Shown here: in pieces, positions 1-5,727 of the stretch | How the letters are laid out: every line of letters begins with the position of its first letter | Numbering within the stretch: the first letter of the stretch is position 1 | From: SURF-58 sp041305085 | GTDB lineage: Archaea > Nanobdellota > Nanobdellia > Woesearchaeales > UBA9642 | Length of the DNA stretch: 32,603 bases | Assembly: GCA_041305085.1 (NCBI GenBank) | Contig: JBFYMA010000010.1 | Location: 1-32,603, forward strand | Direction of reading: 5' to 3' | The notes under the pieces: generated by a model | The model's database searches: none | What the model saw: the letters and a program-made list of their open reading frames with translations, nothing else | What the model was told of the DNA's origin: nothing | Made by a program: the position numbers and the translations under genes

Positions 1-16
1 ATTGTTTTTATAAGAA

Positions 17-172
17 AACTTAGGAAGATTACTTCCGTAACATGAAGGATGCTCGACGTAATTACGGAAATCACGGATTTCCTAAGTTCCCGCAAGGGGA
101 ACAAGCTGCGAGGAACGGGCAGTGAAGCCTCCGCAAAAAGCGAGCGAAAGCGAGTATTTAGGACAACATCCC
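17..172 (+). ncRNA. Candidate structured RNA or nested hairpin region, identity unknown
   Basis: This 5' stretch has no convincing reading frame but many complementary arms. An outer arm AACTTAGGAA (17-26) pairs perfectly with TTCCTAAGTT (79-88). Inside it TTCCGTAA (33-40) pairs with TTACGGAA (61-68). Next comes GTTCCC (87-92) with GGGAAC (97-102), then GCGAGG against CCTCCGC with one bulge (about 107-133). The stretch looks richer in G+C than the AT-rich spacer after it. A TATA-like TTTTTATAAG lies at 5-14. I could not match it to RNase P RNA, SRP RNA or 5S rRNA. The strand is arbitrary and the element may be cut by the window edge. Confidence 0.3.
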
Positions 173-264
173 AGTAAACACAACTATTTAGTGTTGTAAA
201 AAATACTTCTATATATTAAAATATATACTATTATACTAATAACACTACTGTTGTTTTCAAAAGG

Positions 265-300
265 TTTAAATAGAAATATACACCAAACAAGCAGGGGGAT
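265..300 (+). promoter_or_regulatory. Promoter and Shine-Dalgarno site of the phosphoglycerate mutase gene
   Basis: A TATA-like TTTAAATA lies at 265-272, and a purine-rich GGGGGAT at 294-300 ends nine bases before the ATG at 310. The same GGGGGAT precedes the antiporter at 22780, so these two genes share a type of leader that most first genes here lack. The AT-rich spacer at about 190-260 shows nothing else clear. Confidence 0.55.
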
Positions 301-309
301 TAATATAGT

Positions 310-1794
310 ATGGTACAAAAGCCAACAGTACTTATCATTGCAGAAGGGTACGGACTAAGGAATGAGCAAGAAGGGAATGCTATTGCACTTGCAAAAACGC
401 CCAGCCTTGACAGGCTTTTCAAAGAGTACAGCCATTCCAGAATAAGCACTTCAGCAGCCAGCACAGGCCTCCAGAAAGGCCAGGCAATCAGCTGCTCAGC
501 AGCCTACCAGCAGATAGGTGTAGGCAGAATTCCTAAGCAGCAGGGAAAAATAATTGATGATGCAATAAAAAAAGGTGAATTCTTCAGAAACAAAGAGCTT
601 CTGGAAATTATAAAATATGTTAAGTCCAGCAAAAGCTCTCTGCACTTTATAGGCCTGCTGAGCGAGGGGGGGCTTCACAGCCACATGAGCCACCTGTTTG
701 CACTGCTTGAGCTTGCCCAGCACCACTTTCTGGACAAAGTTTACATGCATATTATACTTGATGGAAGGGATGTGGAGACCACAAGCGCAAGAAAATACCT
801 CAGGCAGCTCGACAAATTCCTGGAAAAAAACAGCACAGGCTCTGTGTCAACAGTTATAGGAAGGCACTTTGCTATGACAAGCAATGTAGAAGATTTCAAG
901 AAATGCTATGATATGCTCACAAAAGGCAAAGGAACACTTATACGGGATCCAATGGAGGCTGTGAATTCAGCCTACAGAAAAAACCTTTCGGATGAGTATG
1001 TAGAGCCGACAGTGATAAACCAGGGAGGAATAATAAAAGACAAGGATGCAGTCCTTCTCTATAATTTCAGGACAGGAGCAAGCCAATCCATAATCAAAGC
1101 CTTCACAGTCCAAAAGCGAAAAAAACTGCCAAAACAAAGCCTGAATATAAGGTTTGCAACGCTTTTCAGCTATGAAGGGGAGCAAATTGCCTCTGCATAC
1201 AGGATTCCAAAAGAAAAAAACAGCCTTTCAGAGGTTCTCGCAGGAAAAAGAATAAGGCAGCTAAAGGTTTTTGAAAGCTCAAAGGCAAAAGAGTCAATAT
1301 TTTTCTTCAACGGCAACAACAAGGGGTTTGAAAAAGAAGACCATAAAATATTCAGCACTCCAAAAAGCCCTGAAAAAAGCCCAGCTCTGTGTGCAGCAAA
1401 AATAGCAAAATACACAGCAGAGCAAATAAGAAATAACAAATACCCATTCATATTGGCGAGCCTTGCAAACATTGATTTGCTCGGAAGCACGGGCAGTTTT
1501 GCCCAGACCATAAAAGGAGTTCAGGCAGTGGACAAGGCAATCGGCGAGATAGTCAAAGCAGTTGAAAAGAAAAAAGGAGTATGCATAATAACTTCAGACC
1601 ACGGTAAAGGAGAGGAGATGCAGGACAGGTTCGGAAGGTCGCTCACTTCCAACACAGTTAACCCTGTGCCATTTATATATGTGGGCAAGGGAAGAAAAGC
1701 AAAAAGCGGAAAGCTCTCAGATGTAGCGCCTACGATTCTAAAAGCTATGAAGATAAGGCTCCCAAAAGAGATGAAAGGGAAAAGCCTTGTATAA
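310..1794 (+). CDS. 2,3-bisphosphoglycerate-independent phosphoglycerate mutase homologue with altered metal site
   Basis: The 494-residue protein aligns by eye over the full length of the bacterial-type iPGM family, which interconverts 3- and 2-phosphoglycerate using two Mn ions. The order of family blocks is kept: N-terminal EGYG and GNAIALAKTP, GGLHSHMSHL, DGRD, FFFNG, and the C-terminal DHG and NPVPF. Several key residues differ. Glu12 replaces the metal Asp, Cys62 occupies the place of the nucleophile Ser62, Ser393 replaces the metal His407 and Asn448 replaces the metal His462 (Bacillus numbering). Asp389, Asp430 and His431 remain. The block that is usually FRPDRARQ reads FRTGASQS. The fold is clear, but normal iPGM catalysis is doubtful. 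It may be a pseudoenzyme, a changed activity, or a related alkaline-phosphatase-superfamily enzyme. ATG 310 fits the SD at 294-300. Confidence 0.85.
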   Translation: MVQKPTVLIIAEGYGLRNEQEGNAIALAKTPSLDRLFKEYSHSRISTSAASTGLQKGQAISCSAAYQQIGVGRIPKQQGKIIDDAIKKGEFFRNKELLEIIKYVKSSKSSLHFIGLLSEGGLHSHMSHLFALLELAQHHFLDKVYMHIILDGRDVETTSARKYLRQLDKFLEKNSTGSVSTVIGRHFAMTSNVEDFKKCYDMLTKGKGTLIRDPMEAVNSAYRKNLSDEYVEPTVINQGGIIKDKDAVLLYNFRTGASQSIIKAFTVQKRKKLPKQSLNIRFATLFSYEGEQIASAYRIPKEKNSLSEVLAGKRIRQLKVFESSKAKESIFFFNGNNKGFEKEDHKIFSTPKSPEKSPALCAAKIAKYTAEQIRNNKYPFILASLANIDLLGSTGSFAQTIKGVQAVDKAIGEIVKAVEKKKGVCIITSDHGKGEEMQDRFGRSLTSNTVNPVPFIYVGKGRKAKSGKLSDVAPTILKAMKIRLPKEMKGKSLV

Positions 1795-1815
1795 AAACAA
1801 AAAACAATCAACTCT

Positions 1816-1851
1816 GGTAACTTAATTTACCGCCTGGTAAAAATTTTTACC
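1816..1851. repeat. Two identical-format dyads GGTAA-N6-TTACC between convergent genes
   Basis: Two 16-bp dyads, 1816-1831 and 1836-1851, each have arms GGTAA and TTACC around six bases. The second is a perfect palindrome, GGTAAAAATTTTTACC. They start exactly 20 bp apart and lie between the stops of the mutase and Dph2 genes, so they may act as a bidirectional terminator or a paired protein-binding site. Confidence 0.5.
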
Positions 1852-1865
1852 AATACATTAACATT

Positions 1866-2537
1866 CTATAAGTCATTTATATTAACTATAGGCTTGGATG
1901 TCTTGTCCAGTTCATCGACTCCAATCCTATAGCAGGCAGTGTTTACCCAGCACTCAACAAACGGAAAATTCTCAAGCCTTCCAAAATCCACATCATTGAA
2001 AGCCACAAAATAAAACTTTTTGTCAGGGTATTTCTGCTTCAGCAAAAGCGCCTTGTTGTAAAGGTTCTGGCCCGGCTTTGTAGAAAGTATAACACCTATA
2101 TTGTTGCTCATCAGGAATTTTGAAAGTGCAGCCCTTCTCCGCTTTTTGGCAAGCTCTATAGGCTTATTGTCCAGCTTTTCCCACTGCTGGTTTATAGGGT
2201 CATAGGAAAAAACTGGGTAATCATTCTTGACCATCAGTATCTGGGGATGAAAAAGCCCATCTCCAACGTACAAAAATGCATCTATTTCCTTAAAATTTTC
2301 CAGATTGCATCCCAACAATTGGCCAGGCCTGGTGGTCTTGCCATCATAATAATAATTCATGCTCTCTCTGAGCAAAACCTTTTTTCCAGAAGTTTCCAGC
2401 TGCTGCTTTACAGCCCCAAGGCTGTCAAAAAACTGTATGGTTGTAAACAGGCAGATCCTTTCAGGCAGTTCCTCTATCAGCTTTTCAGGCAGCACAACCT
2501 TTTCTGCGAACTTTGCAGCAAAGAATTTTATATCCAT
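1866..2537 (-). CDS. dph2: Dph2-like diphthamide synthesis protein lacking its N-terminal domain
   Basis: Dph2 transfers the 3-amino-3-carboxypropyl group of SAM to a histidine of EF-2, the first step of diphthamide synthesis, using a 4Fe-4S cluster held by three cysteines from three domains. This 223-residue protein shows the domain 2 and 3 signatures: GQLLGC with Cys77, LYVGDGLFHP, and VNTACYRIGVDEL with Cys202. The 125-residue spacing fits C163 and C287 of the Pyrococcus enzyme. Only 76 residues precede Cys77, so the domain with the first cysteine is absent; family members are about 330-340 residues. A TATA-like site on the minus strand (about 2559-2566) lies 25 bases before ATG 2537, supporting a leaderless start here. 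Upstream in-frame residues do not resemble Dph2. The substrate EF-2 is encoded in this window. Confidence 0.8.
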   Translation of the reverse strand: MDIKFFAAKFAEKVVLPEKLIEELPERICLFTTIQFFDSLGAVKQQLETSGKKVLLRESMNYYYDGKTTRPGQLLGCNLENFKEIDAFLYVGDGLFHPQILMVKNDYPVFSYDPINQQWEKLDNKPIELAKKRRRAALSKFLMSNNIGVILSTKPGQNLYNKALLLKQKYPDKKFYFVAFNDVDFGRLENFPFVECWVNTACYRIGVDELDKTSKPIVNINDL

Positions 2538-2597
2538 GCTGCAAGGAAAAAAAAGGTAGTATAAAAAAGTTGGTTTTTGCCGAAGCACTCCCAAAAC

Positions 2598-2607
2598 ATT
2601 TATAAAC
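2598..2607 (+). promoter_or_regulatory. TATA box of the L7Ae operon
   Basis: ATTTATAAAC-type sequence in the 165-bp divergent spacer. A start site about 25 bases downstream would give the L7Ae mRNA a leader of about 75 bases, unlike the leaderless genes around it. An AGAGG at 2689-2693 is the likely SD for ATG 2703. Confidence 0.55.
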
Positions 2608-2636
2608 AGCCCTTTTTTCCTTGAATTATCGATGAT

Positions 2637-2658
2637 TGATGAAGCCCTAAGGGGCTGA
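2637..2658 (+). promoter_or_regulatory. Possible kink-turn-like hairpin in the L7Ae leader
   Basis: TGATGA (2637-2642) is followed at once by a stem AGCCC (2643-2647) / GGGCT (2652-2656) with loop TAAG, then GA (2657-2658). The GA on each side of the stem can form tandem sheared G-A pairs, and the flanks read as C-box-like TGATGA and D-box-like CTGA. Archaeal L7Ae binds kink-turns and is reported to regulate its own mRNA through one. The outer stem here is weak, so this is a candidate only. Confidence 0.35.
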
Positions 2659-2702
2659 ATGAGGTATTTCCTTCTAAGGAGCATACCCAGAGGCATAAAA
2701 AA

Positions 2703-3014
2703 ATGGAAAAAGTTTATGAAATTGTTGAGCTTGCAAAAAAGACAGGCAAGATAAAAAAAGGAGCCAACGAGGCAACAAAGGCATTGGAAAGAGGCAAGGC
2801 AAAGTTTGTAGCATATGCATCAGACGTAAACCCCAAAGAGATTACAATGCACATACCAATCATGGCCAAGGAAAAAGGAATTCCCTGCTTTGAGGTTCCC
2901 AGCAAAGAAGAGCTCGGAGCAGCTGCAGGCGTTGGAAAGGCCACAGCAGCAGTCGCAGTAACCCAGGAAGGCGAAGCAAAACAGCTTATAAAAGAGCTTG
3001 CAGAAAAGCAGTGA
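2703..3014 (+). CDS. rpl7ae: Ribosomal protein L7Ae (eL8), kink-turn binding
   Basis: The 103-residue protein is a full-length archaeal L7Ae. It carries KKGANEATKALERGKA, followed by the VAYASDVNP and HIPIMAKEKGIP stretches typical of the family's RNA-binding surface. In archaea L7Ae is part of the large ribosomal subunit, of box C/D and H/ACA RNPs, and of RNase P, each time binding kink-turns. It opens the operon L7Ae - S28e - L24e - NDK, a well-known archaeal gene order. A promoter lies in the divergent spacer, and the leader may hold a kink-turn. The ATG at 2703 follows an AGAGG motif by nine bases. Confidence 0.97.
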   Translation: MEKVYEIVELAKKTGKIKKGANEATKALERGKAKFVAYASDVNPKEITMHIPIMAKEKGIPCFEVPSKEELGAAAGVGKATAAVAVTQEGEAKQLIKELAEKQ

Positions 3015-3021
3015 GGAAAAA

Positions 3022-3306
3022 ATGGCAGATCATGACCAGCAAAAAAGGCCTCCAAAAAAGGAAGAAAAAAAAGGAGGAGTATTTTTTACAAGAGCAATCC
3101 CTGCAAGCGTAGAAGAAGTAATTGGAAGGACAGGAACAAGAGGAGAGGCAACCCAGGTAAGGGTAAAAATCCTTGAAGGAAGAGACCAGAACAAGGTTAT
3201 TAGGAGAAACGTTACAGGGCCTGTCCAGAAAGGAGACATACTGATGCTGAGGGAGACAGAGATAGAGGCAAGGCCACTGAACAAAACAGGCAGAGGTATG
3301 ACTTAA
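3022..3306 (+). CDS. rps28e: Ribosomal protein S28e
   Basis: A small-subunit protein of 94 residues. The core from IPASVEEVIGRTGTRGEATQ through VRVKILEGRDQNKVIRRNVTGPVQKGDILMLRETE is the classic S28e OB-fold. The usual length is about 70-80 residues; the excess is an N-terminal Lys/Glu/Gln-rich tail (residues 2-18) that is probably disordered or contacts rRNA. The start MADHDQQ at 3022 is chosen because GAGGAAAA, overlapping the L7Ae stop, precedes it; an in-frame ATG at 2998 would lie inside L7Ae. It is seven bases downstream of L7Ae and one base upstream of L24e, so it is co-translated with both. Confidence 0.95.
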   Translation: MADHDQQKRPPKKEEKKGGVFFTRAIPASVEEVIGRTGTRGEATQVRVKILEGRDQNKVIRRNVTGPVQKGDILMLRETEIEARPLNKTGRGMT

Positions 3307-3307
3307 A

Positions 3308-3550
3308 ATGGCAAAGTGCAGCTTTTGCGGATTAATAATAGAAAAAGGCACAGGACTAATGTTTGTAAAGACTGATGCCAAAATTTTTAATTTTTGCTCA
3401 AGAAAGTGCGAAAAAAACCTTTTCAAGCTTAACAGGAAGCCTAGAAATGCAAAGTGGACTGTTGAGCATGCAAAGGAAAAGCAGGCAGGAAAAACCCAGC
3501 ACAAAGAAAAAGCCAGAGTTCCTGCAAGAAAAAAATCAAGGAAAAAGTGA
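3308..3550 (+). CDS. rpl24e: Ribosomal protein L24e, zinc-binding
   Basis: The 80-residue large-subunit protein has the four-cysteine zinc finger of archaeal L24e: CSFCG at residues 4-8 and FCSRKCEKN near residues 29-37. The following KLNRKPRNAKWT is also typical. The C-terminal third is an extra basic tail rich in Lys and Arg, ending KKSRKK, slightly longer than in many archaeal forms. It starts one base after the S28e stop, in the conserved ribosomal-NDK operon. Confidence 0.95.
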   Translation: MAKCSFCGLIIEKGTGLMFVKTDAKIFNFCSRKCEKNLFKLNRKPRNAKWTVEHAKEKQAGKTQHKEKARVPARKKSRKK

Positions 3551-3556
3551 AACAAA

Positions 3557-4132
3557 ATGATGGAAAAAACACTTGTGCTTCTGAAGCCTGATGCAGTGCA
3601 GAGAGGGCTTGTGGGAGAGATAATTTCCCGCTTTGAAAGGTGTGGCCTGAAGATAATAGCCATGAAGATGGTCTATGCAGACAAGGAATCTGCAGAAACC
3701 CATTATGAAGCAGACGAGGCATGGCTTAAGGCAGTGGGTGAAAAGCAGAAAAAGTCTTATGAAAAGCAGGGAGTAAAAATTGACAAGACAGAGATCGAGC
3801 TTGGAACCCGGGTAAGGGAATACCTTATCAGCTATCTGCAGATGAGCCCTGTAGTTGCGCTGATAATAGAAGGACACAACGCAGTTGCCCACGTCAGAAA
3901 GATGTGCGGAGAGACAAGCCCTGAGCACTCGATGCCAGGAACAATCAGGGCGGATTATGCGTTTGACACCTATGCGCTTGCAGACAACTCAAAAAGGCCT
4001 ATCCAGAACCTTATCCATGCATCCGGAAAGCCAAAAGAGGCTGAAAGAGAGATAAAAATCTGGTTCAAGCCAGAAGAAATCCACGCCTGGAAAAGAATTG
4101 ATGAAGCGCTGCTTTACAGGCAGGGCAACTAA
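3557..4132 (+). CDS. ndk: Nucleoside diphosphate kinase with a family-atypical insertion
   Basis: NDK transfers the terminal phosphate between nucleoside tri- and diphosphates through a phosphohistidine. The N-terminal TLVLLKPDAVQRGLVGEII, the GTIRADYA block and the catalytic-loop NLIHASG with His154 are visible. The usual loop reads HGSDS; here it is HASGK. The protein is 191 residues against about 150 normally. The extra length is a charged, helix-prone insertion at about residues 51-95, between the HY and SPVVALIIEG blocks. It is the last gene of the ribosomal operon, six bases after L24e. The next gene is convergent and ends five bases away, so the infB often found here in other archaea is absent. 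Confidence 0.93.
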   Translation: MMEKTLVLLKPDAVQRGLVGEIISRFERCGLKIIAMKMVYADKESAETHYEADEAWLKAVGEKQKKSYEKQGVKIDKTEIELGTRVREYLISYLQMSPVVALIIEGHNAVAHVRKMCGETSPEHSMPGTIRADYAFDTYALADNSKRPIQNLIHASGKPKEAEREIKIWFKPEEIHAWKRIDEALLYRQGN

Positions 4133-4137
4133 GTATT

Positions 4138-4386
4138 TTAATCAAGACCCCATTCAGGGCTTGAATATTTTTTTTCTTTTAACAACCGCTCAATCTCTTT
4201 TTCAGAGTAATCGCGCTTAAGCTCCCAGACCAAAGCTTCGGAGAATAATATTCTGGATTTGGTTTTTATAACTTTTATAAATAAATCAGCTGCATATTTT
4301 CCTATTGGATTTCCTGCTTTGCTAAATCTATTTTCATAAAAGTCTCTCCAAATGCACGTATCCATTAAATGAAAGGTTTTTTTCAT
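4138..4386 (-). CDS. Shortened PIN-domain protein
   Basis: The 82 residues look like the first half of a VapC-type PIN nuclease. MDTCIWRDFYENR holds the first acidic residue and ILFSEALVWELKRDY the second. PIN domains are normally about 120-140 residues and need further C-terminal acidic residues for metal binding; these are missing because the frame stops next to the ndk stop. A TATA-like site on the minus strand near 4408-4420 is placed for a leaderless start at 4386, so it may still be expressed. No antitoxin gene is adjacent. It may be a decayed toxin or a small non-catalytic PIN-like protein. Confidence 0.55.
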   Translation of the reverse strand: MKKTFHLMDTCIWRDFYENRFSKAGNPIGKYAADLFIKVIKTKSRILFSEALVWELKRDYSEKEIERLLKEKKYSSPEWGLD

Positions 4387-4504
4387 TCATGAGTACCTGT
4401 TAATATGCTTTATATGCATTCCCTGCAAATTCTGTGTGATCTTCCGGATTTTTCCGTTTTTTTGAAGCACAAAGTTTTAAAACATAACTCTATTCACTCG
4501 TTGC

Positions 4505-4897
4505 ATGAAAAGCGCCCAGAGCTATGTGAAGAAGTTCAACGATGAAAGGGAGTGGTCTGTTCCGTGGTGCATGAAGGACCTTCTGCTGAACGTTGTTGAA
4601 GAGACTGGCGAAATCTGGAACTGCGTAAAGTGGATAAAGGATGACAAGATAACAGCAGCTATTGAAAACTCAAAAGATGAGTTTGAAGACTATGTCGGGG
4701 ATATGCTTTACCTTATCTACAAGATTGCCTACATCTCAGGCGTTGACTCTTCCAAAGCATTTGAAAGGACAATGAAGGACTATGAGAATAGATTTCCTCT
4801 GGACAAAATAAAAGGCAAGCACACCAACGTCAAGCAGGGCGGATTTGACGGCAAGTTCGACAGCAAAGACTCTGGCAAAGATTATGCTGATTACTAA
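4505..4897 (+). CDS. MazG-like nucleotide pyrophosphohydrolase
   Basis: The 130-residue protein has the all-alpha NTP-pyrophosphatase layout: EETGEIW in the first metal-binding helix, then DEFEDYVGDMLYLIYKIAYISG giving the second ExxD-type site, then VDSSKAFERTMKDYENRFP. Such enzymes hydrolyse nucleoside triphosphates to monophosphate and pyrophosphate, often to remove damaged nucleotides; the substrate here cannot be told. The C-terminal 25 residues are polar and Asp/Gly/Lys-rich. TTTTAAAA at 4472-4479 lies about 27 bases before the ATG, so the mRNA is probably leaderless and monocistronic. Confidence 0.8.
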   Translation: MKSAQSYVKKFNDEREWSVPWCMKDLLLNVVEETGEIWNCVKWIKDDKITAAIENSKDEFEDYVGDMLYLIYKIAYISGVDSSKAFERTMKDYENRFPLDKIKGKHTNVKQGGFDGKFDSKDSGKDYADY

Positions 4898-5039
4898 GCT
4901 GAGTAATAATTAGGAATCAGGCAGAGCTTTCTGAAAGCAGAATTTCACATCTATATATTTTTCTATTATTCTATATGTCAAAACAAATTACACCGCAAAA
5001 ACCCAAATATTTAAATACAAGCTTTTTCTATAGCAGGAT

Positions 5040-5273
5040 ATGAACTACAGGCAGATTATGTGGTGGAGTGTTTTTGCGACAGTCGGCGCATGGATAATCT
5101 TCTTTGTATTAGGCCTGATCTTTGGTTGGTTTGGGCCATGGTGCAACATAGGAGATTGCTATGGCAAGGCAGAGATATTCCTTGCATATTCGATGGTATT
5201 GTTGCCCTTGTGGTTCTTTGTGGTTTTTGGAGCAGTCTTCCTTATCCACATTTTTGACAAAAAAGCATCCTGA
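5040..5273 (+). CDS. Small two-helix membrane protein, unknown
   Basis: Seventy-seven residues with two hydrophobic segments (about 8-30 and 45-70) joined by a loop GPWCNIGDCYGKA that contains two cysteines. The C-terminus DKKAS is basic and probably cytoplasmic. I do not recognise a family. TTTAAATA near 5011-5018 fits a leaderless start. The next membrane gene begins five bases after the stop, so the two are likely co-transcribed. Confidence 0.65.
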   Translation: MNYRQIMWWSVFATVGAWIIFFVLGLIFGWFGPWCNIGDCYGKAEIFLAYSMVLLPLWFFVVFGAVFLIHIFDKKAS

Positions 5274-5278
5274 GAAAA

Positions 5279-5629
5279 ATGGCGAAAATCGACCAAAAAG
5301 AAGAAAGGACTATGGGAATGCTGTGCCATCTCTTGGCATTTGCAGGCTTTGTTATACCTTTGGGAAACATAATAGGGCCTTTGGTTGTCTGGCTTGTCAA
5401 GAAAGAGGCCTCGAAATTTGTTGACTTCCACGGCAAAGAGTCTTTGAACTTCCAGATAAGCATGCTCATATATTGCATCATAGGAGCTATTCTGACGCTT
5501 GTCATTGTTGGAATATTCATTCTCATAGCGCTTGGAATACTCATGATTGTGACAGTGATTGTTGCAAGCGTCAAAGCCAGCGAAGGCAAAGAATACCATT
5601 ACCCATTAAGAATAAAGTTTATACACTAA
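5279..5629 (+). CDS. DUF4870 (Tic20-like) membrane protein
   Basis: The 116-residue protein has the DUF4870 pattern: MGMLCHLLAFAGFVIPLGNI, then IIGPLVVWLVKKE and FVDFHGKESLNFQIS, then two closely spaced hydrophobic helices and a short basic tail. The family is widespread and resembles Tic20 in topology; its role is not established. It follows the preceding small membrane gene by five bases, probably in one operon. The start ATG at 5279 follows GAGAAAA. Confidence 0.85.
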   Translation: MAKIDQKEERTMGMLCHLLAFAGFVIPLGNIIGPLVVWLVKKEASKFVDFHGKESLNFQISMLIYCIIGAILTLVIVGIFILIALGILMIVTVIVASVKASEGKEYHYPLRIKFIH

Positions 5630-5676
5630 ATTCTTTTATTTCCTCCACCGCAACCTTTAAAAACAACCTCTAAATC

Positions 5677-5720
5677 CTTTAAATACACAAGTTTTCAAAG
5701 CTTTAAGCTTACTAGGAGGT
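5677..5720 (+). promoter_or_regulatory. aEF-2 promoter and strong Shine-Dalgarno site
   Basis: CTTTAAATA at 5677-5685 is the TATA box, and AGGAGGT at 5714-5720 lies eight bases before ATG 5728. This is one of the best SD matches in the window, as expected for a highly expressed translation factor. Confidence 0.7.
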
Positions 5721-5727
5721 TTTTATA

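Noticed and set aside
17..172. RNase P RNA, SRP RNA or 5S rRNA
   Set aside because: None of the conserved core motifs I know for these RNAs could be aligned, and the element is too short for the first two.
2631..2693. Free box C/D guide RNA in front of L7Ae
   Set aside because: C-like and D-like boxes are present once, but a second C'/D' pair and final D box are missing; a leader kink-turn fits better.
2538..2696. N-terminal extension of Dph2 by 53 residues
   Set aside because: The added residues do not resemble Dph2 domain 1, the TATA-like site falls within this stretch, and it covers the L7Ae promoter.
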